Notes: a model not told the origin generated them from the letters alone. Counted from the first letter of the stretch, positions 36,573-47,979 are shown. The stretch: DNA of 64,000 nucleotides from Acinetobacter sp. XS-4 (GCF_023920705.1 NZ_CP094657.1:682001-746000); one strand, 5' to 3'. Translations and numbers: made by a program.

Positions 36573-38050
36573 TATGCATTCTCCTCAGCAATTGCTGCAC
36601 GTTTAGTGTGCCAGTCTGTGTTTTGTTGGTATTGATGAACAATTGACAACAATTGTGATTCTGACCAGTAGTTACCAATTAATTGTAGGCCTACAGGTAA
36701 GCTGTCTTTATCAAAACCAACAGGAGCATTAATTGCTGGTAAGCCTGCTAAGTTCACTGCAAGTGTATAAATATCGCCTAAATACATTTCAGTTGGACTT
36801 AAGTTTGCACCAATTTTATAAGCAGTTGTTGGTGCAGAAGGAGCAGCGATCACATCTACATTTTCAAATGCTTTTAAGAAGTCTTGTTGAATTAAACGAC
36901 GTACTTTTTGAGCTTTCACATAGTAAGCATCGTAATAACCTGCAGAAAGTGCGTATGTACCAATTAAGATACGGCGTTGAACTTCTGGACCAAAACCTTC
37001 TGAACGTGAACGCTTGTAAAGATCCATTAAGTCAACTGGGTTTTCACAGCGGTGACCGTAACGAACACCGTCATAACGAGACAAGTTAGAAGATGCTTCT
37101 GCTGGCGCGATGAGATAATACGTTGGTACATAAGCCTCAGTCATGTTGAGGTCAATCTCAACAAGTGTTGCACCCATTTCTTCAAGCTTTTTCAAAGACT
37201 CTTCAACACGAGCTTTTACGTCAGCATCTAAACCAACAACGTTAAAGTATTGTTTAGGAATACCAATACGTAAGCCTTTTACAGATGTGCCAGTTAAGTT
37301 TGCAACATAGTCATCGACTTCTTTTTTAACAGAAGTTGAATCTTTCGCATCGTGACCTGCAATCACATTCATGAGGTAAGCACAGTCTTCAGCAGAGCGT
37401 GCCATTGGACCTGCTTGGTCTAAAGATGATGCATAAGCAATGATCCCGAAGCGAGATACACGACCATAGGTCGGTTTTAAGCCTGTTAAACCACAGAAAG
37501 AGGCAGGTTGACGAATTGATCCACCTGTATCAGTACCTGTAGCAAATGGTGCTAAATCAGCCGCTACAGCCGCAGCAGAACCACCTGATGAACCACCAGG
37601 TACATGGTCAAGTGCCCAAGGATTGCTTGTTGCGCCTACATATGAGCTTTCAGAAGTTGAGCCCATCGCAAACTCATCCATGTTCACTTTACCTAAAGTG
37701 ACAAGACCAGCTGCTTTAGTTTTTTCAACAACAGTTGCATCGTAAGGAGAGATGAAGTTGTCTAGTATTTTTGAACCAGCAGTTGTTTTAATACCTTTGG
37801 TACAAAAAATATCTTTGTGTGCCAGAGGAATACCCGTTAGAGCAGTTGCATTACCTGCTTTTAATGCAGCATCGGCAGCGTCTGCTTCTAAAAGCGCTTG
37901 TTCAGGTGTAACCGTCACATAACTTTTAACTTGTGAGTCGAGTTTCGTAATACGTTGCAAATAATGTTCAGTCAGTTCGCGAGATGAAAACTTCGCTTGG
38001 CTTAAGCCCTCAGCAAGTTCACGAATTGATAAGCGATGTAAATCAGTCAT
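36572..38050 (-). CDS. gatA: Asp/Glu-tRNA amidotransferase subunit A
   Basis: A 492-residue amidase-signature protein that releases ammonia from glutamine. The catalytic Lys is at 79 in AHKDIF. The Gly/Ser loop [11 protein letters not shown] lies near residue 150, and the nucleophile Ser is in [10 protein letters not shown] near residue 175. It is the middle gene of gatC-gatA-gatB, read right to left, 53 bases after gatC and overlapping gatB. Confidence 0.97.
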   Translation of the reverse strand: MTDLHRLSIRELAEGLSQAKFSSRELTEHYLQRITKLDSQVKSYVTVTPEQALLEADAADAALKAGNATALTGIPLAHKDIFCTKGIKTTAGSKILDNFISPYDATVVEKTKAAGLVTLGKVNMDEFAMGSTSESSYVGATSNPWALDHVPGGSSGGSAAAVAADLAPFATGTDTGGSIRQPASFCGLTGLKPTYGRVSRFGIIAYASSLDQAGPMARSAEDCAYLMNVIAGHDAKDSTSVKKEVDDYVANLTGTSVKGLRIGIPKQYFNVVGLDADVKARVEESLKKLEEMGATLVEIDLNMTEAYVPTYYLIAPAEASSNLSRYDGVRYGHRCENPVDLMDLYKRSRSEGFGPEVQRRILIGTYALSAGYYDAYYVKAQKVRRLIQQDFLKAFENVDVIAAPSAPTTAYKIGANLSPTEMYLGDIYTLAVNLAGLPAINAPVGFDKDSLPVGLQLIGNYWSESQLLSIVHQYQQNTDWHTKRAAIAEENA

Positions 38051-38103
38051 GAGTAAAATTTCTTTACATTCAAAATAGGGAAGATGGGTTAATTGAGTAA
38101 AAG

Positions 38104-38418
38104 TTATTCAATCACGCGAGGAACAAGATACAAACCATCTTGAGTTGCCGGTGCAACTGCTTGGTACTCATCTCGATGATTGCTTTCTGTTACCACATCA
38201 GCACGTAAAGGTTGAGGATTATCAAAAGGACTTTTTAAAGGTTCTACGCCTTCAGTATCAATGCCTTTTAAGGTTTCCATCATGCCTAAAATTTTATTTA
38301 GACTTTGAGCATATTCAGCAGATTGCGTATCATTGAGCGACAATCGAGCAAGATTGGCGATTGCTGAAACTGTTTGTGCATTTAAATCTGCTGAATGCTG
38401 TGCATCCGATGTAGACAT
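38104..38418 (-). CDS. gatC: Asp/Glu-tRNA amidotransferase subunit C
   Basis: A 104-residue small subunit that clamps GatA and GatB together. The core [21 protein letters not shown] near residue 20 and the later DGVEPL-like segment (here [10 protein letters not shown]) are typical, as is [11 protein letters not shown] at the end. AGGTGAT precedes the ATG. It is the first gene of the operon, divergent from mreB. Confidence 0.95.
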   Translation of the reverse strand: MSTSDAQHSADLNAQTVSAIANLARLSLNDTQSAEYAQSLNKILGMMETLKGIDTEGVEPLKSPFDNPQPLRADVVTESNHRDEYQAVAPATQDGLYLVPRVIE

Positions 38419-38542
38419 AACATCACCTAATCAGTATTAAAAATTTTCAAAATATCGTGCGTTATAATAAGCGATTGACTTGTTCAAATCATCACATTTA
38501 GTTTAAAGTTGCCACCTTGCATCCACATGAAAGTTTAACTGA

Positions 38543-39592
<1,050 letters not shown>

Positions 39593-39608
39593 GTTTAAGG
39601 ATTAGGCG

Positions 39609-40466
39609 GTGCAACCGAATATTTTTTCAAGACAGCCGCCATCTTTCCGCTCGTTCGTTATTGCGGTCATTACATGCTTGGTTGTGCTGTTCTTTGATTG
39701 GCGTATGCCGTATGTAATTCAGCCAGCAAGGGATGTCTTGTACGCTGCATATAACCCAATTTATGCATTGGCCAGTTATCCAGTCCTGTCGAGAGAATGG
39801 CTGAATCAACAAACAAAATCTGAAGCACAACTGCGTCGTGAAAATACTGCGATGCAGGCTGAGCTTTTACAAGCTCAAGTCCGCTTACAGAAGCTTTCTG
39901 AACTGTCAGCTGAAAACACCCGTTTGCGAGGTCTTCTTGATACTCCATTAATTATTGATGGACGTATGGAGATTGCTGAAGTGATAGGGACAGATGCAGA
40001 CCCATTACGTCATATCATCATTGTTAACCGTGGCTCTATGGACCATTTAAAGGTCGGTCAAACGGTTCTGGATGATAAGGGGATTATGGGGCAGATCATT
40101 AATGTATATCCTCATAGCTCACGTGTAATGTTGTTATCAGATAAAGAACACTCACTTTCAGTCCGTCTTGAACGCACTGGCATGCGTGCGATTGTTTCTG
40201 GTACAGGTGATTTGGGCCGTTTAAAAATGGAATATGTCCCGACGAGTGCGAATATTCAAGTGGGCGATAAAGTATTTAGCTCAGGCTTGGGTGAACATTT
40301 CCCAGCAGGGTATGCAGTGGGTACAGTAGCCAAAGTAAGACGCCATAATTCAGGTGAGTTTGCAGAAATTGATGTTACACCAGCAGCGCAATTAGCAACA
40401 GGTCACCATGTAGTCGTACTTTTCTCAGAGTCATTAGCGAAGGAGCAACCATATGCCGATCGCTAA
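39609..40466 (+). CDS. mreC: Rod-shape protein MreC
   Basis: A 285-residue bitopic inner membrane protein. A short cytoplasmic N-terminus precedes one helix (residues 17-33), then a coiled coil near residues 65-105. The periplasmic beta-barrel domain, with VNRGSMDHLKVGQTV and VFSSGLGEHFPAGYAVG, makes up the rest. It starts at GTG. MreC links MreB to the penicillin-binding protein of the elongasome. It overlaps mreD by 14 bases. Confidence 0.95.
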   Translation: MQPNIFSRQPPSFRSFVIAVITCLVVLFFDWRMPYVIQPARDVLYAAYNPIYALASYPVLSREWLNQQTKSEAQLRRENTAMQAELLQAQVRLQKLSELSAENTRLRGLLDTPLIIDGRMEIAEVIGTDADPLRHIIIVNRGSMDHLKVGQTVLDDKGIMGQIINVYPHSSRVMLLSDKEHSLSVRLERTGMRAIVSGTGDLGRLKMEYVPTSANIQVGDKVFSSGLGEHFPAGYAVGTVAKVRRHNSGEFAEIDVTPAAQLATGHHVVVLFSESLAKEQPYADR

Positions 40467-40944
40467 ACTGAAGCGAGAAAAGCGCCAAGATCCATTATGG
40501 GGAATAATTATCTCTGTTATTGTGGCTTCTGTGCTCATGGTTTACCCGCTATCCTATGATATTTCAGGTTGGCGCCCATTATTCATGTTGATGATTATGC
40601 TGTTTTGGGTGGTGTGTCAGCCAACATGGTGTGGGATCTGGTTTGCGTTTGGAATGGGAATTTTTACAGACTTATTGCTTGATGCTCCTTTAGGTCTTAA
40701 TGCTTTAAGCTTTGTAATTGTGAGTTTTCTTACCCGTTTTTTAATTCGTGAGCGCCGTATTTTAACCTTTGGTAATTTATGGACGATCGCAACTCTGGTC
40801 ATTATTGCTCATTTAGCGTTTATGTGGGTAACCCAGACCATGGGTGGAATTCATTTTTCAATTGCTAGACATTGGCAACCATTGATGACAAGTATCATCA
40901 CTTGGCCAATCGTCTATTATTGTTTGGCAAAATGGCGCATATAG
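40453..40944 (+). CDS. mreD: Rod-shape protein MreD
   Basis: A 163-residue integral membrane protein with five or six helices. The segment GIFTDLLLDAPLGLNALSF near residue 75 is the MreD hallmark. It acts with MreB and MreC in elongation. The start lies inside mreC and the end overlaps the maf start by 13 bases, so translation of this cluster is tightly coupled. Confidence 0.95.
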   Translation: MPIAKLKREKRQDPLWGIIISVIVASVLMVYPLSYDISGWRPLFMLMIMLFWVVCQPTWCGIWFAFGMGIFTDLLLDAPLGLNALSFVIVSFLTRFLIRERRILTFGNLWTIATLVIIAHLAFMWVTQTMGGIHFSIARHWQPLMTSIITWPIVYYCLAKWRI

Positions 40945-41492
40945 TTTTAGCATCTAGCTCTCCTCGTCGGAAGGAGCTATTGCAACAGCTGGGTTTAGAT
41001 TTTGAAATCTATAGTCCTGATATTGATGAGTCTATTCATGAAAATGAGCTGGTTCACCATTATGTTGAACGCTTGGCTAGAGAAAAAGCGCAAACTGTAT
41101 TAAAGCTTTTTCCAGAAGCAATTGTTATTGCTGCCGATACAAGTCTTGGGCTTGATGGTCAAATTATTGGTAAGCCTGAATCAAAAAGCCATGCTTTTGA
41201 AATATGGAAACAATTATCTGGACGTTGGCATGATGTGTTTTCTGGACTATGCATTGCGACTCAACAACAACTGTTAAGTCAGGTGGTGCAAACACAAGTC
41301 GAATTCCAGCATTTGACGACGCAAGATATGGAAGATTATTGGACTACAGGTGAGCCTGTGGGGAAGGCCGGTGGATACGCAATTCAAGGAATTGCTTCTC
41401 AATATATTCCCCAAATTCAAGGAAGTTATAGTAATGTGGTAGGACTTCCTTTATACGAATTTGCCCAGTTATTAAAAAGAGTAAAGACATAA
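40932..41492 (+). CDS. maf: Maf/YhdE-type nucleoside triphosphate pyrophosphatase
   Basis: A protein of 186 residues starting MAHIVLASSSPRRKELL, the Maf signature loop. YVERLAREKAQ and VIAADTSLG follow, carrying the metal-binding Asp. The enzyme hydrolyses non-canonical or excess dTTP/UTP to monophosphates. The ATG at 40932 is certain from the family N-terminus. Longer readings into mreD are not supported. The mreBCD-maf-rng order is common in proteobacteria. Confidence 0.94.
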   Translation: MAHIVLASSSPRRKELLQQLGLDFEIYSPDIDESIHENELVHHYVERLAREKAQTVLKLFPEAIVIAADTSLGLDGQIIGKPESKSHAFEIWKQLSGRWHDVFSGLCIATQQQLLSQVVQTQVEFQHLTTQDMEDYWTTGEPVGKAGGYAIQGIASQYIPQIQGSYSNVVGLPLYEFAQLLKRVKT

Positions 41493-41599
41493 GAGGTTGT
41501 TATCATTCTTAATTGAATAGCATTGTCGATAAACACTAGGCAAAGTTAACAGCTTCTCTGACTCTTTAATAAAAATTTTATAATGCTTTGAGTTTATGT

Positions 41600-43054
41600 A
41601 TGTCAGAAGAATTACTTATTAATGTCACGCCTATGGAGTGTCGGGTGGCATTAATCGAAAATGGAACTGTTAATGAGCTGTATGTCGAGCGTACAGTCAA
41701 GCGCGGTCTAGTTGGCAATATTTACAAGGGTAAAGTCGTGCGAGTGCTTCCGGGCATGCAGGCCGCTTTTGTTGATATCGGTTTATCTCGAACAGCTTTT
41801 TTACATATCAATGATATGGTTTGGCCGCGTTCACAGCCCACCCCAAATGTTTTTGAACTCTTACACCCTGGGCAAACGCTTACTGTCCAAGTAATGAAAG
41901 ATATGTTGGGTACAAAAGGCGCACGTCTCAGCACAGATCTTTCAATTCCTTCTCGTTACCTAGTCTTAATGCCATACGGTAATCATATTGGTGTATCGCA
42001 GCGTATTGAGTCTGAAGAAGAACGAGAGCGATTGCGTAATATTATTGAAGGTATTCAATCTGAACATAATTTGCCGGGTAGCGTAATTGTACGTACAGCT
42101 GCTGAAGGTGTAGATGAGGCAGAAATTGCACGGGATATGTGCTATCTGAGTAAATTATGGGAATACATCCAACGGAAGCAAATTGATGTTGCGGTTCCTT
42201 CTTTAATTTTTGAAGAGTTGCCATTACCTCAGCGTATTATTCGAGATTTAGCAAGCGAAGAGACTGCAAAGATCTATGTCGATTCGAGAGAAATTCATGC
42301 CAAACTTCTTGAGTTTGTTGAAGAATTTGTCCCGAATATGCAGAATCGACTCATTCATTATCCGGGTGAGCGACCACTATTTGATCTTTATAATGTCGAA
42401 GAAGATATTCAAAAAGCCCTTCAAACCCGTGTAGCTTTGAAATCGGGTGGTTATCTGATGATAGACCAGACTGAAGCCATGACAACGATTGACGTTAACA
42501 CGGGTTCATATGTTGGTGGTCGTAGTCTTGAAGACACCGTTTTTAAAACCAATATGGAGGCGACTCAAGTTATCGCGCGTCAACTTAGACTGCGTAATTT
42601 GGGCGGTATTCTCATTATTGATTTTATTGACATGCAAGAGGCAATTCACCGTGAAGAGGTGATGCGTCAGTTTGAAAAAATGCTTGAGCGCGATCATGCC
42701 AAGACCAAAATTACTCAGGTTTCAGAACTTGGGTTGGTTGAAATGACGCGTAAACGCACACGTGAATCGTTAGAACATTTGCTGTGTGAGTCGTGTCCAA
42801 CCTGTCAAGGGCGTGGTTTTGTCAAAACAGCAGAGACAGTGTGTTACGAAATATTTCGTGAGATATTACGATATACCCGTGCATTTGAGTCAACGAGTGG
42901 CTTTACTGTTGTTGCTCATCCTTCTGTGATTGACCGATTATTAACAGCAGAAGCGCCAGCAGTGGCAGATTTAGAGCATTTCATCAACCGTGTCATTAAA
43001 TTTCAGGTCGAAAATTTATATACGCAAGAGCAATACGATATCATTTTAAGTTAA
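41600..43054 (+). CDS. rng: Ribonuclease G
   Basis: A 484-residue endoribonuclease. The start MSEELLINVTP aligns with E. coli RNase G, which decides the ATG at 41600 over a TTG at 41588. An S1-like domain lies near residues 35-125. The catalytic domain shows DQTEAMTTIDVNTG near residue 295 and GGILIIDFIDM near residue 340, with the metal-binding Asp residues. The zinc-link motif CPTCQGRG is near residue 402. It matures the 16S rRNA 5' end and cuts selected mRNAs. A hairpin follows at once. Confidence 0.96.
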   Translation: MSEELLINVTPMECRVALIENGTVNELYVERTVKRGLVGNIYKGKVVRVLPGMQAAFVDIGLSRTAFLHINDMVWPRSQPTPNVFELLHPGQTLTVQVMKDMLGTKGARLSTDLSIPSRYLVLMPYGNHIGVSQRIESEEERERLRNIIEGIQSEHNLPGSVIVRTAAEGVDEAEIARDMCYLSKLWEYIQRKQIDVAVPSLIFEELPLPQRIIRDLASEETAKIYVDSREIHAKLLEFVEEFVPNMQNRLIHYPGERPLFDLYNVEEDIQKALQTRVALKSGGYLMIDQTEAMTTIDVNTGSYVGGRSLEDTVFKTNMEATQVIARQLRLRNLGGILIIDFIDMQEAIHREEVMRQFEKMLERDHAKTKITQVSELGLVEMTRKRTRESLEHLLCESCPTCQGRGFVKTAETVCYEIFREILRYTRAFESTSGFTVVAHPSVIDRLLTAEAPAVADLEHFINRVIKFQVENLYTQEQYDIILS

Positions 43055-43091
43055 AGTTGTAACAAGATATCGCTTAATCCTTGTTACAACT
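43055..43091 (+). terminator. Hairpin terminator after rng
   Basis: A perfect 12-bp stem pairs 43055-43066 with 43080-43091 around a 13-base loop, directly after the stop codon. The T tract behind it is short and interrupted, so termination may be partial. Confidence 0.7.
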
Positions 43092-43193
43092 GAAATTTTA
43101 CTTTCATTCATGAATTTTAAATACTACTTACATACAGTAGCCGTAGACGTTCTCCCTATTTAACGTCTTAGCAAACAATAAGAGGTATAACCC

Positions 43194-43367
43194 ATGAATG
43201 TAAGTGAAAACTTAATTAGCAACGGTCTTAAACATGTTTTAGAAAGCACGCCAGTAAATAGCTGCTATATGTTGAATGACCAAGGTAAAGAAGTGCCGAT
43301 CACAACTGCGATGATTCGTTCAGTATGTCATCAGTTGCTTAACCAGTGCCGCACCATCAAAAAATAA
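43194..43367 (+). CDS. Unrecognised 57-residue protein
   Basis: A short gene with AGAGG eight bases before its ATG and its own terminator after the stop. The product starts MNVSENLISNGLKHVLES and holds three Cys (SCYML, SVCHQ and NQCRT). It ends with two Lys. There is no signal peptide or membrane helix. No family is recognised. The spacing, ribosome site and terminator argue that it is a true gene rather than chance. Confidence 0.72.
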   Translation: MNVSENLISNGLKHVLESTPVNSCYMLNDQGKEVPITTAMIRSVCHQLLNQCRTIKK

Positions 43368-43395
43368 GGGGCCGATTCAAAGCCCCTTAATTTTT
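43366..43395. terminator. Terminator between the 57-residue gene and the WS/DGAT gene
   Basis: AAGGGGC pairs with GCCCCTT around nine bases, followed by AATTTTT. It serves the plus-strand small gene and probably the converging minus-strand gene. Confidence 0.85.
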
Positions 43396-44781
43396 CTAAC
43401 TTGCTGAATGATGTTTCAGTTGTTTCTCTGCAATAATTTCTTCAAAACGTTGAATCTCATCTTCTAAGTGAGTCAAAAGGTTTTGCATTTTTGGCAAGGC
43501 ATTTCGACAAGCCGTTAATCCAACTTCAAGCTTATCTAAATAACTGGTCATGGTAATATTTAAAGCCTGTCCATCCATGACAATTGAAGCAGGGTAGAGG
43601 GCGTCTAATTTCGCACCATTCCAATAAAGCGGCTCACGTGGTCCTGGTACATTAGAAATAACTAAATTGAATGCCTGACGCTTAGGAAGCATTCCTGACA
43701 TGATGTTTAATCCTGCCGGACCATAAACAACCGCACTATAGTTTAAAATCTCATTCGCAGTCATACGGCTAAAGCGTTGCTTTGAATTTTGCATGCTGCG
43801 ACGAATGATTTCTAGACGTTCTAACGGTTGGTCTTTATGAGTTCCTAAATTTGCCAGAATCATGGTAATTCGGTTACTCATATCAGAATCATCTGTGCGT
43901 AATGAAGCTGGAACCATGGCAATAAGTGGTTTTTTAGGTAAGCTATTTTGACTAATCAAATATTCACGTAAAGCACCAGAACAAACAGCCAACACAACAT
44001 CATTAATTGTCACGCCTAATACTTTTGAAATTTTTCTAAGGCGACTCAATTCAAAGGATTGGGCAGCAAAGCGACGTGAAGCACTCACTCTTTGGTTCAA
44101 AATCGACACTGGCGCCTGAAAGGTAGAAACGTAATCAGGATTTTTACCCATTTCTTTAAATATAGTCTGAGATAGCTCTTGCATGACTTTAGGAGCTATA
44201 TCGAGTTGAGACTTAATGCCGCCTAAAATACTCTTAATTTTACTTGTGCTTGGTGTAGGAACTTTTAAGCGCTTAGTTCTTTTGCTCTCAACACACCATA
44301 AAGGAACAACGTGTTTCTCTTCAGGTGTTTTTGAAAGTGATTTCTCAATCAAACGCATACCCGCAACGCCATCGACCATTGCATGATGGATTTTAAAATA
44401 CATGGCAAAACGATTGCCTTCGATTCCTTCAATAATGTCACAAGTCCAAAGTGGTTTTGCGCGGTCAATTAAAGAACTATGTTGCTGTGAAATATAAACC
44501 AGAAGTTCACGAATGCGGCCAGGATGAGGTAAAGCAATGTGGCGAAAGTGATGATCGATATCAAACTCTTCATCCTCATCCCAAAATAGACCATTTAAAC
44601 GGTTATTGAAGGGCGGAATAGGAATGCTTTTTGAGCGTTTAATATCTTCTACTAAATCATGTACGAAGGTTTCAGGCGCATTTTCAGGAATTTCAAATAA
44701 AAATAATCCACCGACATGCATGGGTTGCTGTCTTTTTTCAAGTGACAGAAAAATGAAATCAATTGGGTGTAATGGACGCAT
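43396..44781 (-). CDS. atfA: Wax ester synthase/acyl-CoA:diacylglycerol acyltransferase
   Basis: A 461-residue WS/DGAT. The active-site motif HHAMVDG is near residue 133. The N-terminus, MRPLHPIDFIFLSLEKRQQP, and long later stretches agree with the A. baylyi bifunctional enzyme as I recall it, including SNVPGPREPLYWNGAKLD near residue 378. It esterifies fatty alcohols or diacylglycerol with acyl-CoA to make wax esters and triacylglycerol storage granules at the inner membrane. This gene is a strong marker for Acinetobacter. It stands alone. Confidence 0.95.
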   Translation of the reverse strand: MRPLHPIDFIFLSLEKRQQPMHVGGLFLFEIPENAPETFVHDLVEDIKRSKSIPIPPFNNRLNGLFWDEDEEFDIDHHFRHIALPHPGRIRELLVYISQQHSSLIDRAKPLWTCDIIEGIEGNRFAMYFKIHHAMVDGVAGMRLIEKSLSKTPEEKHVVPLWCVESKRTKRLKVPTPSTSKIKSILGGIKSQLDIAPKVMQELSQTIFKEMGKNPDYVSTFQAPVSILNQRVSASRRFAAQSFELSRLRKISKVLGVTINDVVLAVCSGALREYLISQNSLPKKPLIAMVPASLRTDDSDMSNRITMILANLGTHKDQPLERLEIIRRSMQNSKQRFSRMTANEILNYSAVVYGPAGLNIMSGMLPKRQAFNLVISNVPGPREPLYWNGAKLDALYPASIVMDGQALNITMTSYLDKLEVGLTACRNALPKMQNLLTHLEDEIQRFEEIIAEKQLKHHSAS

Positions 44782-44913
44782 AAATCATTGTGCCTCATGC
44801 ATTTTTCTAAGAAGCCCTTATCTGAGCTCTTATTAGAATTATAGAACCGTAAAATTAAGTATATAGCGTTTAGAGTAGATAAAATATGACTTTGTGTACG
44901 GAACATGACATAA

Positions 44914-44943
44914 AAAAAACCACTGATTTAGCAGTGGTTTTTT
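44914..44943 (-). terminator. Terminator of cysH
   Basis: A 12-bp stem with core ACCACTG/CAGTGGT around ATTTAG, flanked by A and T runs, ten bases beyond the cysH stop codon. Confidence 0.88.
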
Positions 44944-44952
44944 GATAACAAA

Positions 44953-45687
44953 TTACTTTTTCATGTTGCCTGCATGCAATCCGCACTCTTTTTGAGTCGC
45001 TTCTTCCCACCACCAGCGTCCTTCACGCTCATGTTGATTTGGTAATACAGCTCGTGTACATGGTTCACAGCCAATAGAAACAAAACCACGTTCGTGAAGA
45101 GGGTTATATGGAATTTCCATCATACGGATGTAGCTCCATACTTCAGCACTTGTCCAGTTTGCTAAAGGATTATATTTAATCAGTTGCTTACCTGGACCAG
45201 AGAAACCTACGTCAGCTTGTACTACTGGAATTTCTGTACGTGTACCAGGACTTTGATCTTTACGTTGGCCCGTAATCCAGCCATCTAAAGTCGCAAGTTT
45301 TTTACGTAAAGGCTGAACTTTTCGGATACCACAACATTCTTGGTGCCCATCTGTAAAAAAACTGAATAAACCTTTTTCGTTTACCATGTTTTGAACAGCT
45401 TCAGATTCAGGGAAACAAATTTCGATATTGATATTGTAGTGTTTACGGACAGTTTCAATAAATTGATAAGTTTCGGCATGCAGTCGACCAGTGTCGAGAC
45501 TAAAGACACGGAACGGCTTACCCAAACGTGAAGCAATATCAATTAAAACAACATCTTCAGCTCCCGAAAAAGAAATTGCGATTTCACCTTGTTGGCTTAA
45601 GGCAAGTTCTAAAATTTCTCGAGGGCTTTTGGTTGCATATTCAGCAGCAAGAGCATCTACGATATCAATAGTCGGAATAACGGTCAT
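44953..45687 (-). CDS. cysH: APS/PAPS reductase CysH, iron-sulfur type
   Basis: A 244-residue assimilatory reductase that makes sulfite from adenylyl sulfate. The PP-loop-like [10 protein letters not shown] is near residue 41. Two Cys pairs, ECCGIRK near residue 118 and GCEPCTRAV near residue 205, are the 4Fe-4S ligands of APS-type enzymes, and the end KECGLH holds the catalytic Cys. The start at 45687 is preferred because AGGA is six bases upstream. An ATG at 45717 would add ten residues. It is divergent from thrH. Confidence 0.93.
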   Translation of the reverse strand: MTVIPTIDIVDALAAEYATKSPREILELALSQQGEIAISFSGAEDVVLIDIASRLGKPFRVFSLDTGRLHAETYQFIETVRKHYNINIEICFPESEAVQNMVNEKGLFSFFTDGHQECCGIRKVQPLRKKLATLDGWITGQRKDQSPGTRTEIPVVQADVGFSGPGKQLIKYNPLANWTSAEVWSYIRMMEIPYNPLHERGFVSIGCEPCTRAVLPNQHEREGRWWWEEATQKECGLHAGNMKK

Positions 45688-45871
45688 GTGTGTTCCTGGC
45701 AAAAGGCTTGGGCGCATTGAGTTATGAAAAATATTCTAAAGGATAGTTGATAAACTGCTTAGCACTTTAATTTCGATCCTTATGAATAAAATTGATTTGA
45801 TCAATAACAACGCAAAACTGAAAATCTTAGTGGTATGATACAGCAATTTTTAACCAACGTTGGAAGCATTC

Positions 45872-46489
45872 ATGGAAATCGTATGCCTAGATCTTGAAGG
45901 GGTTTTAGTTCCTGAAATCTGGATCAATTTCGCTAAAAAAACAGGGATTAAAGAACTCGAGGCAACAACTCGTGATATTCCGGATTATGATGTTTTAATG
46001 ACTCAGCGCCTTAATATCTTAAAACAACACGGTTTAGGCTTAAATGACATTCAAGAAGTCATTGCTGAGATGGGACCGTTACCAGGTGCAAAAGAATTTG
46101 TTGAATGGGTGAGTACTCATTTCCAACTCGTGATCTTGTCCGATACCTTCTATGAATTTGCGCATCCTTTAATGAAGCAATTAGGGTGGCCAACAATCTT
46201 CTGTCATAAATTAGAGACAGATGAAGAAGGAATGATTACAGCTTATAAATTGCGTCAACCAGATCAAAAACGTGAATCTGTTAAAGCACTACATGGTTTA
46301 AATTTCCGTGTAATCGCAGCGGGTGATTCATATAACGATACAACCATGTTGGGTGAAGCTGACCACGGTTTCTTATTTGATGCACCTGCAAACGTGATTG
46401 CTGAGTTCCCGCAGTTTCCAGCTATCCACGGATATGATGCATTAAAAGAAGCAATCCGTTCAGTTTCGAAACGTAGCATTCCAGCATAA
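45872..46489 (+). CDS. thrH: Bifunctional phosphoserine phosphatase/homoserine phosphotransferase
   Basis: A 205-residue HAD-family protein close to Pseudomonas ThrH. HAD motif I is in MEIVCLDLEGVLVPEIW, though the second Asp is Glu as in ThrH. Motif II is in VILSDTFYEF near residue 92, and motif IV in AAGDSYNDTTML near residue 152. It dephosphorylates phosphoserine and can pass the phosphate to homoserine. The ATG at 45872 has GGAAG six bases upstream, which excludes the TTG at 45860. Confidence 0.94.
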   Translation: MEIVCLDLEGVLVPEIWINFAKKTGIKELEATTRDIPDYDVLMTQRLNILKQHGLGLNDIQEVIAEMGPLPGAKEFVEWVSTHFQLVILSDTFYEFAHPLMKQLGWPTIFCHKLETDEEGMITAYKLRQPDQKRESVKALHGLNFRVIAAGDSYNDTTMLGEADHGFLFDAPANVIAEFPQFPAIHGYDALKEAIRSVSKRSIPA

Positions 46490-46501
46490 GAAACAAATAA
46501 T

Positions 46502-46530
46502 AAAAAAGGCGCTTAAAGCGCCTTTTTTAT
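46502..46530. terminator. Terminator between thrH and the FadL-type porin gene
   Basis: AAAAAAGGCGC pairs with GCGCCTTTTTT around five bases. It works for both converging genes. Confidence 0.9.
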
Positions 46531-46548
46531 ATGAATGAGCTTTGAAAC

Positions 46549-47979
46549 TTAGAATTTATAGCCAAGTTTTAAACCATAAGCGATTGCATTGTTGTCAGAG
46601 AACTCTGCAACATATTGATCCGTACCTGCTTGTGCGCCAGTTTGAGCTTTGGCATCACCCAGCCAGAAGTATTTTACGCCACCAGCAATAAATGTTTGTG
46701 GGGTTGGGCTATATTGAACGCCTAGGCCTACGTTCCAATAACCTTCAGTTGGGCCTAAAGTTGTAACAGGGTTACCTGCACCAGAGTCCCAACCTACAGA
46801 AACGTTACCTGCCCATTTATCATTAAGTTTACGGCCTACACCAGCATTAACAGACCATTGGTCATCAGCGTATTCAACTAAATTAAAGCCATTTGGACGC
46901 CCAACAAGATTGCCTACAGCTTCTGAAACTTTACCAAATTTATATGGTTGAATTGAGAAGTCTTTCCAGTTTACCCAACGTACATTGGCGAATGCGACTG
47001 TATTTGCCATGACACCTGTTTGGAAATCAAGGTTTACAGATTGGGGGGTAGTAATTGTAGTTTTCCCTTCTGTGTTAATAGCTTGAAGTTTAGATGCAGG
47101 AACATCTAAACCAGCAAGTACTGAAGTAAGACCCGGGAAATTTAATAAAGATAAACTTTCATTAATATCCACTTTATGATCAATTTCAGATCGATAAGTT
47201 ACAGATGCTTTTAATGCAATTTCAGGGATTTGATAAGCTGCACCTGCTAACCAACCAGCGCCTGTAGTTTCTTTAATATTTGCATCATAACCATTGTAAA
47301 GGCTATAAGCTTGACCTCGTAAACTTACATGACCTTTAACTGTTTGTAATACTGGGCCCGCATAGAAGTTAAAATTTTGAGTCGGTTGATAACCAAAAAC
47401 AAAAGATAAGTTTTGTGTATCAACTTCAACTTTTGTTCCGCCAGTTCCTAAATAATTATTTGCTACAGCAAGAGCACCCGCAAGTTGTTGAAATTGAGGA
47501 CTTGCTAAAACTTGTCCTTTTGCTATTGCCACAGTTTGGTCATTTACAGGTAACCCTTGTGCTATCAAAGCTTCTTTTGCTTTTTTCGTAACAATCCCGT
47601 CAATTGCAGCAGGAGATAGAACTGAGTCAGAACCTGGATTTGAAACGAATGCGTTATTACCTGAGTATTCTGCATCTGAACCAAATGGTTGATCGTAAAG
47701 TAAACCAAAAGAGAATTTATCGTTAAGTTGTAGTTTTAAGGCTGCGCTTGGAAAATAGTAATCATCAGCCATATCGCCAATATCACGGCGAGTTGCACTT
47801 CCTCCTGCTTCTTTACCCGCTACATCTGGGTCTAAAACAGAAATACCAGCTTCAAAGTAGTTACCAGGCTGCAAGAATGCAGACATTGATTGTCCAGAGC
47901 GATCCAATGCTGCTGCAAAAACCCCAGTTGCAGGCAGCGTTGCTAAAATCATTGCAGTGCTCAGATGTTTTAATTTCAT
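46549..47979 (-). CDS. FadL/OmpP1/TodX-type outer membrane transporter
   Basis: A 476-residue protein with a signal peptide ending GVFAA near residue 23. The mature N-terminus AALDRSGQSM matches the FadL hatch region. The remainder alternates beta strands and closes with the outer membrane signature KLGYKF, ending in Phe. It should take long-chain fatty acids or similar hydrophobic compounds through the outer membrane. An insert of roughly 50 residues with SDSVLSPAAIDGIVTKKAKE lies near residues 115-170. AAGGAAAG precedes the ATG. Confidence 0.9.
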   Translation of the reverse strand: MKLKHLSTAMILATLPATGVFAAALDRSGQSMSAFLQPGNYFEAGISVLDPDVAGKEAGGSATRRDIGDMADDYYFPSAALKLQLNDKFSFGLLYDQPFGSDAEYSGNNAFVSNPGSDSVLSPAAIDGIVTKKAKEALIAQGLPVNDQTVAIAKGQVLASPQFQQLAGALAVANNYLGTGGTKVEVDTQNLSFVFGYQPTQNFNFYAGPVLQTVKGHVSLRGQAYSLYNGYDANIKETTGAGWLAGAAYQIPEIALKASVTYRSEIDHKVDINESLSLLNFPGLTSVLAGLDVPASKLQAINTEGKTTITTPQSVNLDFQTGVMANTVAFANVRWVNWKDFSIQPYKFGKVSEAVGNLVGRPNGFNLVEYADDQWSVNAGVGRKLNDKWAGNVSVGWDSGAGNPVTTLGPTEGYWNVGLGVQYSPTPQTFIAGGVKYFWLGDAKAQTGAQAGTDQYVAEFSDNNAIAYGLKLGYKF

